Shown one piece after another: positions 13,504-20,928 of a stretch of 30,481 nt of DNA. Origin of the DNA: JANNOG01 sp050329415 (lineage in GTDB: Bacteria > Actinomycetota > Actinomycetes > Actinomycetales > JBBAYJ01). The stretch lies in the NCBI GenBank assembly GCA_050329415.1, contig JBHJOS010000069.1:1-30481 (forward strand), written 5' to 3'. How positions within the stretch are numbered: the first letter of the stretch is position 1; the number at the start of each line of letters is the position of its first letter. Position numbers and translations under genes: made by a program. Under the pieces are notes generated by a model. The model was not told where the DNA came from. It worked only from the letters and a program-made list of their open reading frames with translations, and ran no database searches.

Positions 13504-15404
13504 GCCTCCCCGGCGGCCGGCTGCGCGCCGTGGCCGCGGTCTGCGCCGCGCTGGTGGTCTGCGCCGCCCTGTCGCTGGCCGGGGCGGCCCCGGCTGCCGC
13601 CGCAGCACTGCCCGCCCTGCCCATCCCCGGACTCCCGGACTGCCAGGGCGAGCCCACGCCACAGTCACCGGACCGGGGGTTCAACGGCTATGTCACGCCG
13701 ACCCCGACGGACCCCCCACCCGTCGATGCCGACCCCTTCGCGTCCGGCGCCACGGTCTCCGTCTACGAGACGACCGGTCTGGCCGGCTACCGCTGGCACA
13801 TGTACGTCGACTCGTGCGTCGCCGGCCCGGGACAGGCAACCAACCAGGCGCTGACCTCCTCGGCCAACGCCCTGATGGCGGTGCCGGTGCTGTGCCTCGG
13901 CGTGGTGGCGACGCTCGCCGACGTCGTCTACAACCAGCGCTGGCTGGACATCCTCGACCAGCCGGTGGGGTACGTCTCCGAGGCCCTCATGACGGGCTTC
14001 ACCGAGCCCTTCCTGCCGGTCGTCCTGGTGGCGGTCGGCCTCGTCCTGCTCGTGAGCATCCGCCGGGCCAGGCTGTCGGCGGCGATCGGCACCGTCGTCC
14101 TGGCCCTCGTGGCCACCACGCTGGCGACGTTCGCCGCCAGCTACCCCACCCGGGTCTCGCAGGCCACCGACGACATCACGGCCGGGGCGGTGAGCTCGAT
14201 CTCCGGTGCCCTGGCGGGCAGCCGGGAGTCCACACCGGACGTGGCGACGGTGTCCCCCCTGGTCGAGGCCATGCTCTACGACCGCTGGGTGGCCGGGACG
14301 CTCGGCGACACCACCTCCCCCACGGCGCAGGCCTACGGTCCCCAGCTGTATCGGGCGTCCACCTTGAGCTGGGCGGAGGTCGAGGTGGTGCGCTCCGACC
14401 CGGACGGGGCCGGGGCCGAGCTGCTGGCCGCCAAGCAGGAGCAGTGGGAGGCGGCGGCCGCCGCGGTCGAGCGAACCGACCCGGACTCCTACGAGTACCT
14501 CACCGGTGCCCGGAGCATCGACCGGGTGGGCCACGCCATCGTCGCGCTCGCCCTCATCGCCATCCTGCCGTTCCTCGTGGTGAGCCTCGTGCTGGTGGCC
14601 CTGAGCTACCTCATCATCCGGATCATCGTCATGTTCCTGCCGCTGGTGGCGCTGGTGGCGCTGCTGGTGCGGGGCACCCTCAGCGGCGTCGCCTCCCTCG
14701 CCGCCGCGGCGGTCGTCAACAGCATCGTCTTCGCCGTCGGGGCAGCGGTCGCCGCGTACCTGTTCGGGGTGTTCCTCTCCCCCGACTCCGGCATCCCCGC
14801 GCTGCTCGGCATCCTGCTGGCGTTCCTGGTCAGCGTGGCGATGTGGATCCTGCTGAGCCCGTACCGGCGGCTCACCCGCCTGGTGCGCAGCCGGGACGCC
14901 GTCAGCACCGGTGTCCGCGAGGCCGAGCGGCTCGGAGGCGGGGTGAAGGGCTTCGCCGCGGGCGTCGGCAAGGTGGCGCTCGGGGTGTTCGCGGGGCGCC
15001 GGGCCGCCGAGGCAGCGTCGGACGACGACGAGGACGAGGACAAGTCGGCGGCCGCCGAGGCTCCGACCGCGCGCGGGGTGGCGCGCCCGGAGCACTCCAC
15101 GGTCGACGGCGGTGGGCCGTCGGCTGCCGCCGTGGCGGAGAAGGAGCCCGAGGAGCCGCCCGCCCAGCGCGGCGAGGACCGGCCCGAGACGGCCCGGCTG
15201 CAGGACTTCGACCCCGTCGTCGTCGATGGCGACGAGGTGATCGTCGTCTACACCCTGGACGGGCCGGTCGTCGATGCCCGGCCCGAGTCGGCCGAGGCCG
15301 CGGCCGACCCGCGGAACGCCCAGGCGGGCGCGGCCCGGGCCCTCGACCCCGCCCGCCCCGCACCGTCCCTCGCCAGTGCCTTCGACCGAGCGAGGGCACC
15401 ATGA
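13488..15404 (+). CDS. VirB6/TrbL-like polytopic membrane protein with signal peptide
   Basis: 638 residues. A signal peptide (MARRLSLPGGRLRAVAAV then a hydrophobic core, AxA sites near 36–41) leads a short extracytoplasmic segment with paired cysteines (about C50 and C107). Six or more membrane helices lie in three groups between about 120 and 470, and a long acidic cytoplasmic tail (about 480–638) contains a run of Asp/Glu (SDDDEDEDK) and Ala/Pro. VirB6/TrbL channel subunits have this polytopic core and long tail. The GTG at 13488 lies inside the VirB4 gene end (16-nt overlap) behind GGGGGG; earlier starts in the frame are shadow. Confidence 0.87.
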   Translation: MARRLSLPGGRLRAVAAVCAALVVCAALSLAGAAPAAAAALPALPIPGLPDCQGEPTPQSPDRGFNGYVTPTPTDPPPVDADPFASGATVSVYETTGLAGYRWHMYVDSCVAGPGQATNQALTSSANALMAVPVLCLGVVATLADVVYNQRWLDILDQPVGYVSEALMTGFTEPFLPVVLVAVGLVLLVSIRRARLSAAIGTVVLALVATTLATFAASYPTRVSQATDDITAGAVSSISGALAGSRESTPDVATVSPLVEAMLYDRWVAGTLGDTTSPTAQAYGPQLYRASTLSWAEVEVVRSDPDGAGAELLAAKQEQWEAAAAAVERTDPDSYEYLTGARSIDRVGHAIVALALIAILPFLVVSLVLVALSYLIIRIIVMFLPLVALVALLVRGTLSGVASLAAAAVVNSIVFAVGAAVAAYLFGVFLSPDSGIPALLGILLAFLVSVAMWILLSPYRRLTRLVRSRDAVSTGVREAERLGGGVKGFAAGVGKVALGVFAGRRAAEAASDDDEDEDKSAAAEAPTARGVARPEHSTVDGGGPSAAAVAEKEPEEPPAQRGEDRPETARLQDFDPVVVDGDEVIVVYTLDGPVVDARPESAEAAADPRNAQAGAARALDPARPAPSLASAFDRARAP

Positions 15405-15919
15405 GTGTGTCCGGGGTCCTGCGGTGGGTCGCGGCGGCGGTGGTCGTCGTGGCGGGTCTGGCCGCCCTGCTCCTGGAGCTCGCGCCGACCGTGAGCGGGC
15501 GCGGCGGCACCGAGAGCGGGGCGCCGACGCCGGCGCCCCGCGCGAGCGAGCGCCCGGTTCCCCGCGAGGCCCCGGTGCCGGCGGCCGGACCGGACCCGGC
15601 GGCCGAACTGGCGGATGCGGCCGCGGCCGCGGTCACGGCTTGGCAGGTACCCGACGCGACGGATCGGACCGCGGCCCTCACCCCGCTCGCCACCCCGAGC
15701 TGGCTGGAGCAGTCGGCCACCATCGACCCCTCCCGCGTCCCGGCCTCGGAGGTCTCGCAGTCGCAGGTGAGGGTGGAGTCCGACGGACTGGCCCTCGTCG
15801 ATGTCGAGCTGAGCGACGGCACGGCCCTGGCCGTGATGCTCCTGCTCGCCGACGACGGCCGCTGGCTGGTGGACGAGATCCTGCCGACGGTGCCGGCTGC
15901 GGCGGGAGGTGCGCGGTGA
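15401..15919 (+). CDS. Single-pass protein with NTF2-like C-domain, VirB8/TcpC-like
   Basis: 172 residues. One N-terminal membrane helix (about 8–27), a Pro/Ala/Arg-rich linker (about 30–68), and a compact C-domain (about 72–165) whose pattern (AAAAAVTAWQ helix, LTPLATPSWLEQ helix, then four strands such as QVRVESDGLALVDVEL and LAVMLLLADDGRWLVDEI) fits the NTF2-like fold found in VirB8 and TcpC. It has one such domain, whereas TcpC has two. Its start overlaps the VirB6-like stop by 4 nt (ATGA). VirB8-like function (assembly scaffold outside the membrane) is inferred from architecture and position. Confidence 0.75.
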   Translation: MSVSGVLRWVAAAVVVVAGLAALLLELAPTVSGRGGTESGAPTPAPRASERPVPREAPVPAAGPDPAAELADAAAAAVTAWQVPDATDRTAALTPLATPSWLEQSATIDPSRVPASEVSQSQVRVESDGLALVDVELSDGTALAVMLLLADDGRWLVDEILPTVPAAAGGAR

Positions 15920-17109
15920 GCGGGCGGCGAGGTGTCTGGGCTCTGCTCTGGGTGCCGGCGGTCGCGCTGCTGCTGGTCGTCACGGTGGTCGCGGTGACCC
16001 TCGCCGGAGTCTCCGTCGAGACCGACGAGGCGGACACCCGCGGCGAGTGCCTGGCCGTCACCACGGACCCGACCCTGGTCACGGTCGACGGCCTCGACGA
16101 GGTGCAGGTCGCCCACGCCGTGACGATCGTCGAGGTGGGTCTCACGCGGGACCTGCCGACCCAGGGGTTGCGGGTCGCGCTGGCGGTGGCGGCCCAGGAG
16201 TCGATGTTCCGCAACTACGCCAACGACGGCACCGGCGAGCTGCGCCCCGAGCAGCGCGACGTCAGCCGGTCGCTGCGCTACCCGCATGACGCCGTGGGGC
16301 GCGACCACGGCAGCGTCAACGTGTTCCAGCAGCAGTACCCCTGGTGGGGGTCGCTGGACGAGCTCATGGATCCCCAGACGGCGGCGGGCAAGTTCTTCGA
16401 CGCCCTCGTCGAGGTCCCCGAGTGGGAGACGCTGCCCGTGACCGTCGCCGCGCAGCGGGTCCAGCGCTCGGCGTTCCCCACGGCCTACGCGAAGTGGGAG
16501 TCCCTGGCGGACGAGATTCTCGCCGCTGTCCTCGAGCCCGTCGGCGCGGGCGCCGCCGTGCCCGCCGCGCTGTCACCGGTCGCCCCCTCCGGCCCCGCCC
16601 TGCCGGGTGGCACCGACGACCCGTGCGAGGACCGGGCCGTCCCGGCCGACTTCACCCCGCTGGCGGGGGCGGACGCCGGCGAGGTGGCGGTCAACGTCGC
16701 CGCGTCCTGGATCGGGACCCCGTACTCGTGGGGCGGCGGGACCCGCGCCGGGCCGTCGCTCGGCATCGGCCGCGGAGCGAACACCGTGGGCTTCGACTGT
16801 TCGGGACTCATCCTGCATGCCTGGTACCAGGCCGCGGGGGTGGAGTTCCCGCACTCCTCCGCGCAGATCGCGGCCATGACGACACCGGTTCCGCTGGAGC
16901 AGGCACGGGCCGGCGACATCCTGTCGTTCGCGATGAAGGGCGGGCGGACGGTGACCCACGACGGGCTGTACGACGGCCGGGGCGGCATGGTGCACGCGCC
17001 CCGGACCGGCAAGACCGTCGAGCACGTCCAGGACGTCCTCGGGAGCGAGTACTGGATGTCCAACCTGGTCAGCATCACCCGGCCAGCGGTCCCCGAGGCC
17101 GGCGGCTGA
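15916..17109 (+). CDS. Membrane-anchored bifunctional lysozyme-like and NlpC/P60 (C40) peptidoglycan hydrolase, VirB1-like
   Basis: 397 residues. One N-terminal helix (about 8–31) is followed by a lysozyme/transglycosylase-like domain (about 75–205) with AAQES carrying the probable catalytic Glu95. A Pro/Ala/Gly linker leads to an NlpC/P60 domain (about 255–385) with catalytic Cys295 (GFDCSGLILHAWY), His348 (THDGLY) and a third polar residue His360 (MVHAPRTG). Such two-domain enzymes (TcpG/CwlT type) cut glycan strands and stem peptides to let the secretion channel cross the wall. The start overlaps the previous gene by 4 nt (GTGA). It uses the GTG at 15916. Confidence 0.92.
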   Translation: MSGRRGVWALLWVPAVALLLVVTVVAVTLAGVSVETDEADTRGECLAVTTDPTLVTVDGLDEVQVAHAVTIVEVGLTRDLPTQGLRVALAVAAQESMFRNYANDGTGELRPEQRDVSRSLRYPHDAVGRDHGSVNVFQQQYPWWGSLDELMDPQTAAGKFFDALVEVPEWETLPVTVAAQRVQRSAFPTAYAKWESLADEILAAVLEPVGAGAAVPAALSPVAPSGPALPGGTDDPCEDRAVPADFTPLAGADAGEVAVNVAASWIGTPYSWGGGTRAGPSLGIGRGANTVGFDCSGLILHAWYQAAGVEFPHSSAQIAAMTTPVPLEQARAGDILSFAMKGGRTVTHDGLYDGRGGMVHAPRTGKTVEHVQDVLGSEYWMSNLVSITRPAVPEAGG

Positions 17110-17132
17110 GACCGGCCGACGGAGTCGGACCT

Positions 17133-17504
17133 GTGGACAGCGACGCGTCGCGGCTGGTCGAGCGTACCGTCGGGGAGGTGCGCACCGAGCCCGTCACGCC
17201 GGCCGTCAGCTCGGACGGGTCGCTGGTGGTGCCGGTGGAGCCGCCGCCCGCCCGCCGCGCGGTCCCGGCCCGCGACCACTCCGGGCCGCTGACGGGCGAG
17301 CGTGTGGTCGTGCTCCAGGCCCATGCCTACGTCTACGACCTGCGCGCGGTGTCCGAGGTCTACACCGACGACCGCGGCCGGCCCGTCGTCGACGTGGCCG
17401 CCGAGGCCGACTACTACCGCGCCGCCGGCCGGCACCGCTCGGCACGCATGATCCACGCCGACCTCGTCTTCGTGGAGCGGCCCCCGGACCCGGGCCCGTC
17501 GTGA
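17133..17504 (+). CDS. Hypothetical cytoplasmic protein ending the secretion-like operon
   Basis: 123 residues, start GTG 17133 with GGAG about 9 nt upstream. It has no signal peptide, membrane helix or recognisable motif. The N-terminal third is Pro/Val-rich; the C-terminal two-thirds reads as a small alpha/beta domain (ERVVVLQAHAYVYDLRAVSEVYTDD, VVDVAAEADYYRAAGRHRSARMIHADLVFVE). It follows the C40 hydrolase gene by 23 nt on the same strand and is the last gene before a convergent gene, so it probably belongs to the operon. It could be a cytoplasmic adaptor or effector of the machine, but there is no direct evidence. Confidence 0.68.
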   Translation: MDSDASRLVERTVGEVRTEPVTPAVSSDGSLVVPVEPPPARRAVPARDHSGPLTGERVVVLQAHAYVYDLRAVSEVYTDDRGRPVVDVAAEADYYRAAGRHRSARMIHADLVFVERPPDPGPS

Positions 17505-17556
17505 TCGTCGACCGCCCACCGGAGGCCGGGACAGTCTCATGACGTCCCAAGGGTCC

Positions 17557-17880
17557 TCAGCGGCGACGGGAGGACCGGACTCCGACCACCAGGACCACAG
17601 CCAGCGCGGCGAGTGCCGCCGCCGTGGCCGTCGCCTCGCGCTGGCCCGGACGCGCCCCCATGACCCGCCCCGCCGTGGTCGACGACATGACCGACCTGGC
17701 GCTGGCCCATGACAGCACCGAGCCGGCCGAGGCCGCCGACCCGACACCGAGCACGGACGCCACCGACCCGATCGAGCCGATGCTGAGGGCGCTGCCGATC
17801 GAGCCGATGCTCAGCACCGAACCTCGGCTCGCGATCGACAGCAGGGAGTCCTCGGACGCGACGGACAGCTTGGACGCCAT
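17557..17880 (-). CDS. Serine-triplet-repeat protein with C-terminal membrane anchor
   Basis: 107 residues. From residue 3 to 66 serine occurs at every third position (3, 6, 9, ... 66), with one exception (Gly45). The residues between are mainly Val, Leu, Ile, Gly and Ala, giving runs like SVLSIGSIG. A 9-residue period is visible, and two copies share a 17-nt identical DNA block. The C-terminal part has one hydrophobic helix (about 83–101) and a basic end (RSSRRR), as in a tail-anchored membrane protein. No function is known. The ATG at 17880 has ACGGAG about 9 nt upstream. It is convergent with the secretion-like operon and divergent from the DUF427 gene. The regular pattern suggests a solenoid-like or polyproline-II-like bundle, which is inference. 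Confidence 0.75.
   Translation of the reverse strand: MASKLSVASEDSLLSIASRGSVLSIGSIGSALSIGSIGSVASVLGVGSAASAGSVLSWASARSVMSSTTAGRVMGARPGQREATATAAALAALAVVLVVGVRSSRRR
17768..17811 (-). repeat. 17-bp direct repeat inside the Ser-repeat gene
   Basis: CCGATCGAGCCGATGCT occurs at 17768–17784 and again at 17795–17811, 27 bp apart (9 codons), so the repeat preserves the reading frame. It marks a recent duplication of a 9-residue unit (SVLSIGSIG-like) in the serine-repeat protein. Confidence 0.85.
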
Positions 17881-18003
17881 GCGGGCATTCTCCGTCCCGA
17901 CCGGCGAGACCCCCCAGCCGGGGCCCCGTCGCCGAGGCCCCGCGGGGGCAGGTCGTGTCGGCATCCACGCGGCGAGCGGCGAGGCGCTGCCGGTCGCGAC
18001 CGT

Positions 18004-18040
18004 CCCGCCGGGAAGCGTCCCACCGGGAAGTCCCGGCGGG
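18004..18040. promoter_or_regulatory. 10-bp inverted repeat upstream of the DUF427 gene
   Basis: CCCGCCGGGA (18004–18013) and TCCCGGCGGG (18031–18040) are perfect reverse complements separated by 17 nt, and both contain the sub-palindrome CCGGGA or its complement. It ends 14 nt before the DUF427 ATG, where it could act as an operator or, in mRNA, as a hairpin that hides the ribosome site. Confidence 0.5.
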
Positions 18041-18054
18041 GCGGCGGTGTTGAG

Positions 18055-18342
18055 ATGAGGGTGAAGGCCACCTGGAACGGCGCCGTTGTCGCCGAGTCGT
18101 CCGACACCGTCGTCGTCGAGGGGAACCATTACTTCCCCCTCGGCAGCGTCCGGCGCGAGTACCTGCGCGAGAGCGACACCTCGAGCGTCTGTCCCTGGAA
18201 GGGCACCGCGAGCTACTGGTCGATCGAGGTCGACGGGCAGGTCAACGCCGACGCCGCCTGGTACTACCCGCAGCCGTCCGAGGCCGCGGCCGAGATCCGC
18301 AACCGGGTCGCTTTCTGGAAGGGCGTCGAGGTCACCAGCTGA
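18055..18342 (+). CDS. DUF427 domain protein
   Basis: 95 residues, the full length of the single-domain DUF427 proteins. The family pattern is present: MRVKATWNGAVVAESSDTVVVEGNHYFP, then TSSVCPWKGTASYWSIEVDG and AAWYYPQPSEAAAEIRNRVAFWKGVEV. The conserved Cys in SVCPWKG and the Trp/Tyr residues may form a ligand pocket. DUF427 is widespread in actinobacteria and its role is unknown. The ATG at 18055 has a poor ribosome site and is preceded by the 10-bp inverted repeat. The PHP-domain gene starts 13 nt after its stop, so they may be co-transcribed. Confidence 0.93.
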   Translation: MRVKATWNGAVVAESSDTVVVEGNHYFPLGSVRREYLRESDTSSVCPWKGTASYWSIEVDGQVNADAAWYYPQPSEAAAEIRNRVAFWKGVEVTS

Positions 18343-18355
18343 CAGACTCGGTCCG

Positions 18356-19498
18356 GTGAGCGTCGACCCGGGTCCCGTGCCGCCGCCTGACCTGTCGGGC
18401 GGCGGCGCGGCCGCCGCGGTGGCCGCCCTGCGTCGCACGGCGTATCTCAAGGAGCGGCTCAACGAGCCCGGGCGCCGGGCGGCGGCGTTCCGGGCGGCGG
18501 CGGGTGCCCTCCTCACAGTCGGCCCCGCCGAGGTCGAGCGCCTGGCGCGCCAGGACCGGCTGACCGATCTGCCGCGGGTCGGTGACCGGACGGCCGGGGT
18601 GGCCGCGGCCGCCGTCCGGGGCCTGGTCCACCCCTACCTCATCGACGCCGAGGCCGCCGCGGCGGCGCCGTTGGTCGAGGGCGGCGGCGGGGCCACGGTG
18701 CGGGCCGCGCTGCGCGGCGACCTCCACAGCCACTCGGAGTGGTCCGACGGCAGCGTGCCCGTCCCCGAGATGGCCGTCGCCGCCCTCGCCCTGGGCCACG
18801 ACTACCTGGCGATGACCGACCACTCACCCCGTCTCACGGTGGCCCGCGGGCTCACCGCCGAGCGGCTGCGGCAGCAGCTCGACCTCGTCGGCTCGCTCAA
18901 CGCCGCGCTGGCCGAGCAGGGGGCGGGCATCCGGGTGCTCACCGGGATCGAGGTCGACATCCTCGAGGACGGCTCGCTCGACCAGGACCCGGACCTGCTG
19001 GACCGCCTCGACGTGGTGGTGGCCAGCGTGCACTCCAAGCTCGCCATGGACTCCGCGGCCATGACCCGCCGGATGCTGGCCGCCGTCGCGAACCCGCACA
19101 CCGACGTGCTCGGCCACTGCACCGGTCGGCTGCTCGGCGGGCGCCAGGCCGACTCCCCCGGCGCCTCCCGCGGGTCCAAGGCGCGTGAGGAGTCCCGCTT
19201 CGACGCCGCTGCGGTGTTCGCCACCTGCGCCGAGCACGGCGTCGCCGTGGAGATCAACTCCCGGCCCGAGCGGCTCGACCCCCCCATGCGCCTGCTGGAG
19301 CTGGCCCGCGGCGCCGGCTGCGTCTTCAGCATCGACACCGACGCCCACGCGCCCGGTCAGCTGGAGTGGCAGTGGTTCGGTTGCGCCCGCGCCGAGCAGG
19401 CCGGCATCGACCCCGACCAGATCATGAACACCTGGTCCGCCGACCGCCTGCTCACCTGGACCGCCCGCCCGCGTCAGGGGGCGGGGCGGGCGTCGTAG
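18356..19498 (+). CDS. PHP-domain phosphoesterase with N-terminal Pol X-like helical domain
   Basis: 380 residues. The N-terminal part (about 20–90) resembles the helical helix-hairpin-helix segment of family X DNA polymerases (AAFRAAAGALL, LTDLPRVGDRTA). The PHP domain begins at about 118: DLHSHSEWSDGS (Asp122, His124, His126), MTDHS, TGIEVDILEDGSLD, VVASVHSKL, VLGHCTGRLL, and later VEINSRPERLDPP, SIDTDAHAPGQL. These residues bind the metal cluster used to hydrolyse phosphoesters. The palm polymerase domain of true PolX is missing, so this is the standalone PHP protein seen in actinobacteria; the exact substrate is unknown. The GTG at 18356 is close to the DUF427 stop. Its 3' end overlaps the convergent hxlR gene by 25 nt. 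Confidence 0.9.
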   Translation: MSVDPGPVPPPDLSGGGAAAAVAALRRTAYLKERLNEPGRRAAAFRAAAGALLTVGPAEVERLARQDRLTDLPRVGDRTAGVAAAAVRGLVHPYLIDAEAAAAAPLVEGGGGATVRAALRGDLHSHSEWSDGSVPVPEMAVAALALGHDYLAMTDHSPRLTVARGLTAERLRQQLDLVGSLNAALAEQGAGIRVLTGIEVDILEDGSLDQDPDLLDRLDVVVASVHSKLAMDSAAMTRRMLAAVANPHTDVLGHCTGRLLGGRQADSPGASRGSKAREESRFDAAAVFATCAEHGVAVEINSRPERLDPPMRLLELARGAGCVFSIDTDAHAPGQLEWQWFGCARAEQAGIDPDQIMNTWSADRLLTWTARPRQGAGRAS

Positions 19499-19899
19499 GC
19501 GGCCCGGGAGGCCTCGATCTCGCCGCGGTGGGCCACCGCCCACGCGGCCAGGGCGTCGAGCGGACCGGCGAGGCCCGCGCCGAGCTCGGTGATCCGGTAC
19601 TCGACGGCCGGGGGCACCGTGGGGAAGACGGTCCGCTCGACCAGGCCGTCGCGCTCCAGCAGGCGCAGGGTCCGGGTGAGCATCCGCCGCGAGATCCCGT
19701 CCACCGCGCGCAGCAGTTGCGTGAACCGCTGGGGTCCCCGGACCAGCTCGACGACGACGAGGACCGTCCACTTGTCACCGACCCGCTCGAGCACGTCCCG
19801 CACCGGGCAGGCGGCGTGCGACGGGGCGTCGTCGCCGCGCGCCCTGGCCGCCGCCAGCTGCCGGTCCAGGTGGGGTACCGCCGTGTGACCGAGGGACAT
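19474..19899 (-). CDS. HxlR-family winged-helix transcriptional regulator
   Basis: 141 residues. The HxlR pattern is clear: CPVRDVLERVGDKWTVLVVVEL, FTQLLRAVDGISRRMLTRTLRLLERDGLVERTVFPTVPPAVEYRITELG. Cys31 before the first helix of the winged helix is the redox- or electrophile-sensing cysteine of QorR/YodB/HypR relatives. The ATG at 19899 has an excellent AAGGAGG site. It is divergent from the NmrA-type reductase gene, the usual HxlR arrangement, so it probably represses that gene and itself from the shared promoter region. Confidence 0.94.
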   Translation of the reverse strand: MSLGHTAVPHLDRQLAAARARGDDAPSHAACPVRDVLERVGDKWTVLVVVELVRGPQRFTQLLRAVDGISRRMLTRTLRLLERDGLVERTVFPTVPPAVEYRITELGAGLAGPLDALAAWAVAHRGEIEASRAAYDARPAP

Positions 19900-19927
19900 G
19901 GAAGTGCCTCCTTACGCACCGGACCAC

Positions 19928-19963
19928 TGGTAACCCACGATAACCGGGTACCCATCCGTAACC
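19928..19963. promoter_or_regulatory. Candidate HxlR operator with three TAACC repeats
   Basis: In the divergent interval between hxlR and the reductase gene, TAACC occurs at 19931–19935, 19941–19945 and 19959–19963, the first two 10 bp apart (one helical turn). The perfect palindrome GGGTACCC (19946–19953) lies between the second and third copies. HxlR-type dimers bind such sites in the shared promoter and sense quinones or aldehydes through cysteine. No clear -35/-10 pair can be read from the sequence. Confidence 0.5.
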
Positions 19964-19980
19964 AACAGGGAGAACCTCAG

Positions 19981-20895
19981 ATGGACCTCACCGGACAGCG
20001 AGTCCTCGTCGTCGGTTCCGCGGGTGCCCAGGGCAGCGGCCTCGTGCCGGCCGTCCGCGCCCGCGGCGGCGTCCCGGTCCGCGTCACCTCCAGCGACGCC
20101 CGGGCGCAGGAGCTGCGGGCCGCCGGTGACGAGGCGGTCGTCGCCGACCTCGCCGACTCCGACGCTCTGACCGCCGCCGCCGCTGACACCGGCGCGGCGG
20201 CCGTCGCGGGGATCATGCCGCTGGCGTTCGGCAACCCCGAGCGGGGGCCGCTCGCGATCGCGTCGTACCTGGCGCTGCGGAGCCGCGGGCTCCCGGTCGT
20301 GGTCAACGTCGGCACGCCCGTGCCGCCGCCCGGTGTGCCCGACGTGATGGGCGGCGGGGCGGTCTCCCGGGCGCTCGCCGACGGCGGGGTCGCCGTCGTC
20401 GCGCCGACCGGCTACCTCGAGAACCACGTGGCGCCGTGGTCCCTGGCCACCCTGGCCCAGGGTGAGCTGGTCTACCCGCGCCCGGCCGGGGATGTCGTCG
20501 CCTGGACCGCGGCCACCGACATGGGCACCGCCGCCATGGCGGCGCTCGCCGGCGACCTCGGCGGGCAGGTGCTGCAGCTGGCCGGGCCGCAGCCGCTCAC
20601 CTTCACCGAGCTGGTGGGCGAGCTGGGCGCCGGGCTGAACCGGGAGCTCACCTTCCGGCAGCTCACTCCTGCGGAGTACGGCGACCTGCTGCGGCCGTTC
20701 CTCGGCGACGCCGCCGCCGCCGGCGTCGAGCAGGCCTACGCGGCCATGCCGCCCGGGCCCAGCCCGCTCCTGAACCCCGCCGGGGCGGGCGAGCAGTGGC
20801 AGCGCCTCGGCGCCGCCCCGACGGCCGCCCGGGACTGGGCGGCCCGGGTGCTGCGCCCGGCACTGGAGGGGTTCACCGCGCAGGCCCCCGCCTGA
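19981..20895 (+). CDS. NmrA-like NAD(P)-binding protein
   Basis: 304 residues. N-terminal Rossmann fold: RVLVVGSAGAQGSGLVPAVRARG, a GxxGxxG variant, then VRVTSSDARAQEL and AVVADLAD. This is the atypical extended SDR (NmrA/QOR2-like) family. QOR2-type members reduce quinones or isoflavones; NmrA itself is a redox-sensing regulator. The usual YxxxK catalytic pair is absent, as in NmrA-like members. The ATG at 19981 follows GGGAG at 8 nt. Pairing with the divergent HxlR regulator suggests a reductase induced by quinone or aldehyde stress. Confidence 0.88.
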   Translation: MDLTGQRVLVVGSAGAQGSGLVPAVRARGGVPVRVTSSDARAQELRAAGDEAVVADLADSDALTAAAADTGAAAVAGIMPLAFGNPERGPLAIASYLALRSRGLPVVVNVGTPVPPPGVPDVMGGGAVSRALADGGVAVVAPTGYLENHVAPWSLATLAQGELVYPRPAGDVVAWTAATDMGTAAMAALAGDLGGQVLQLAGPQPLTFTELVGELGAGLNRELTFRQLTPAEYGDLLRPFLGDAAAAGVEQAYAAMPPGPSPLLNPAGAGEQWQRLGAAPTAARDWAARVLRPALEGFTAQAPA

Positions 20896-20928
20896 CGGTC
20901 CGCTACCCCGACCCGGTCCCTCCGGACA

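Noticed and set aside
9753..17504. Integrative conjugative element
   Set aside because: No integrase, relaxase, VirD4, replication gene or att repeats are seen. The tRNA-Lys at the right edge is 13 kb away with ordinary genes between.
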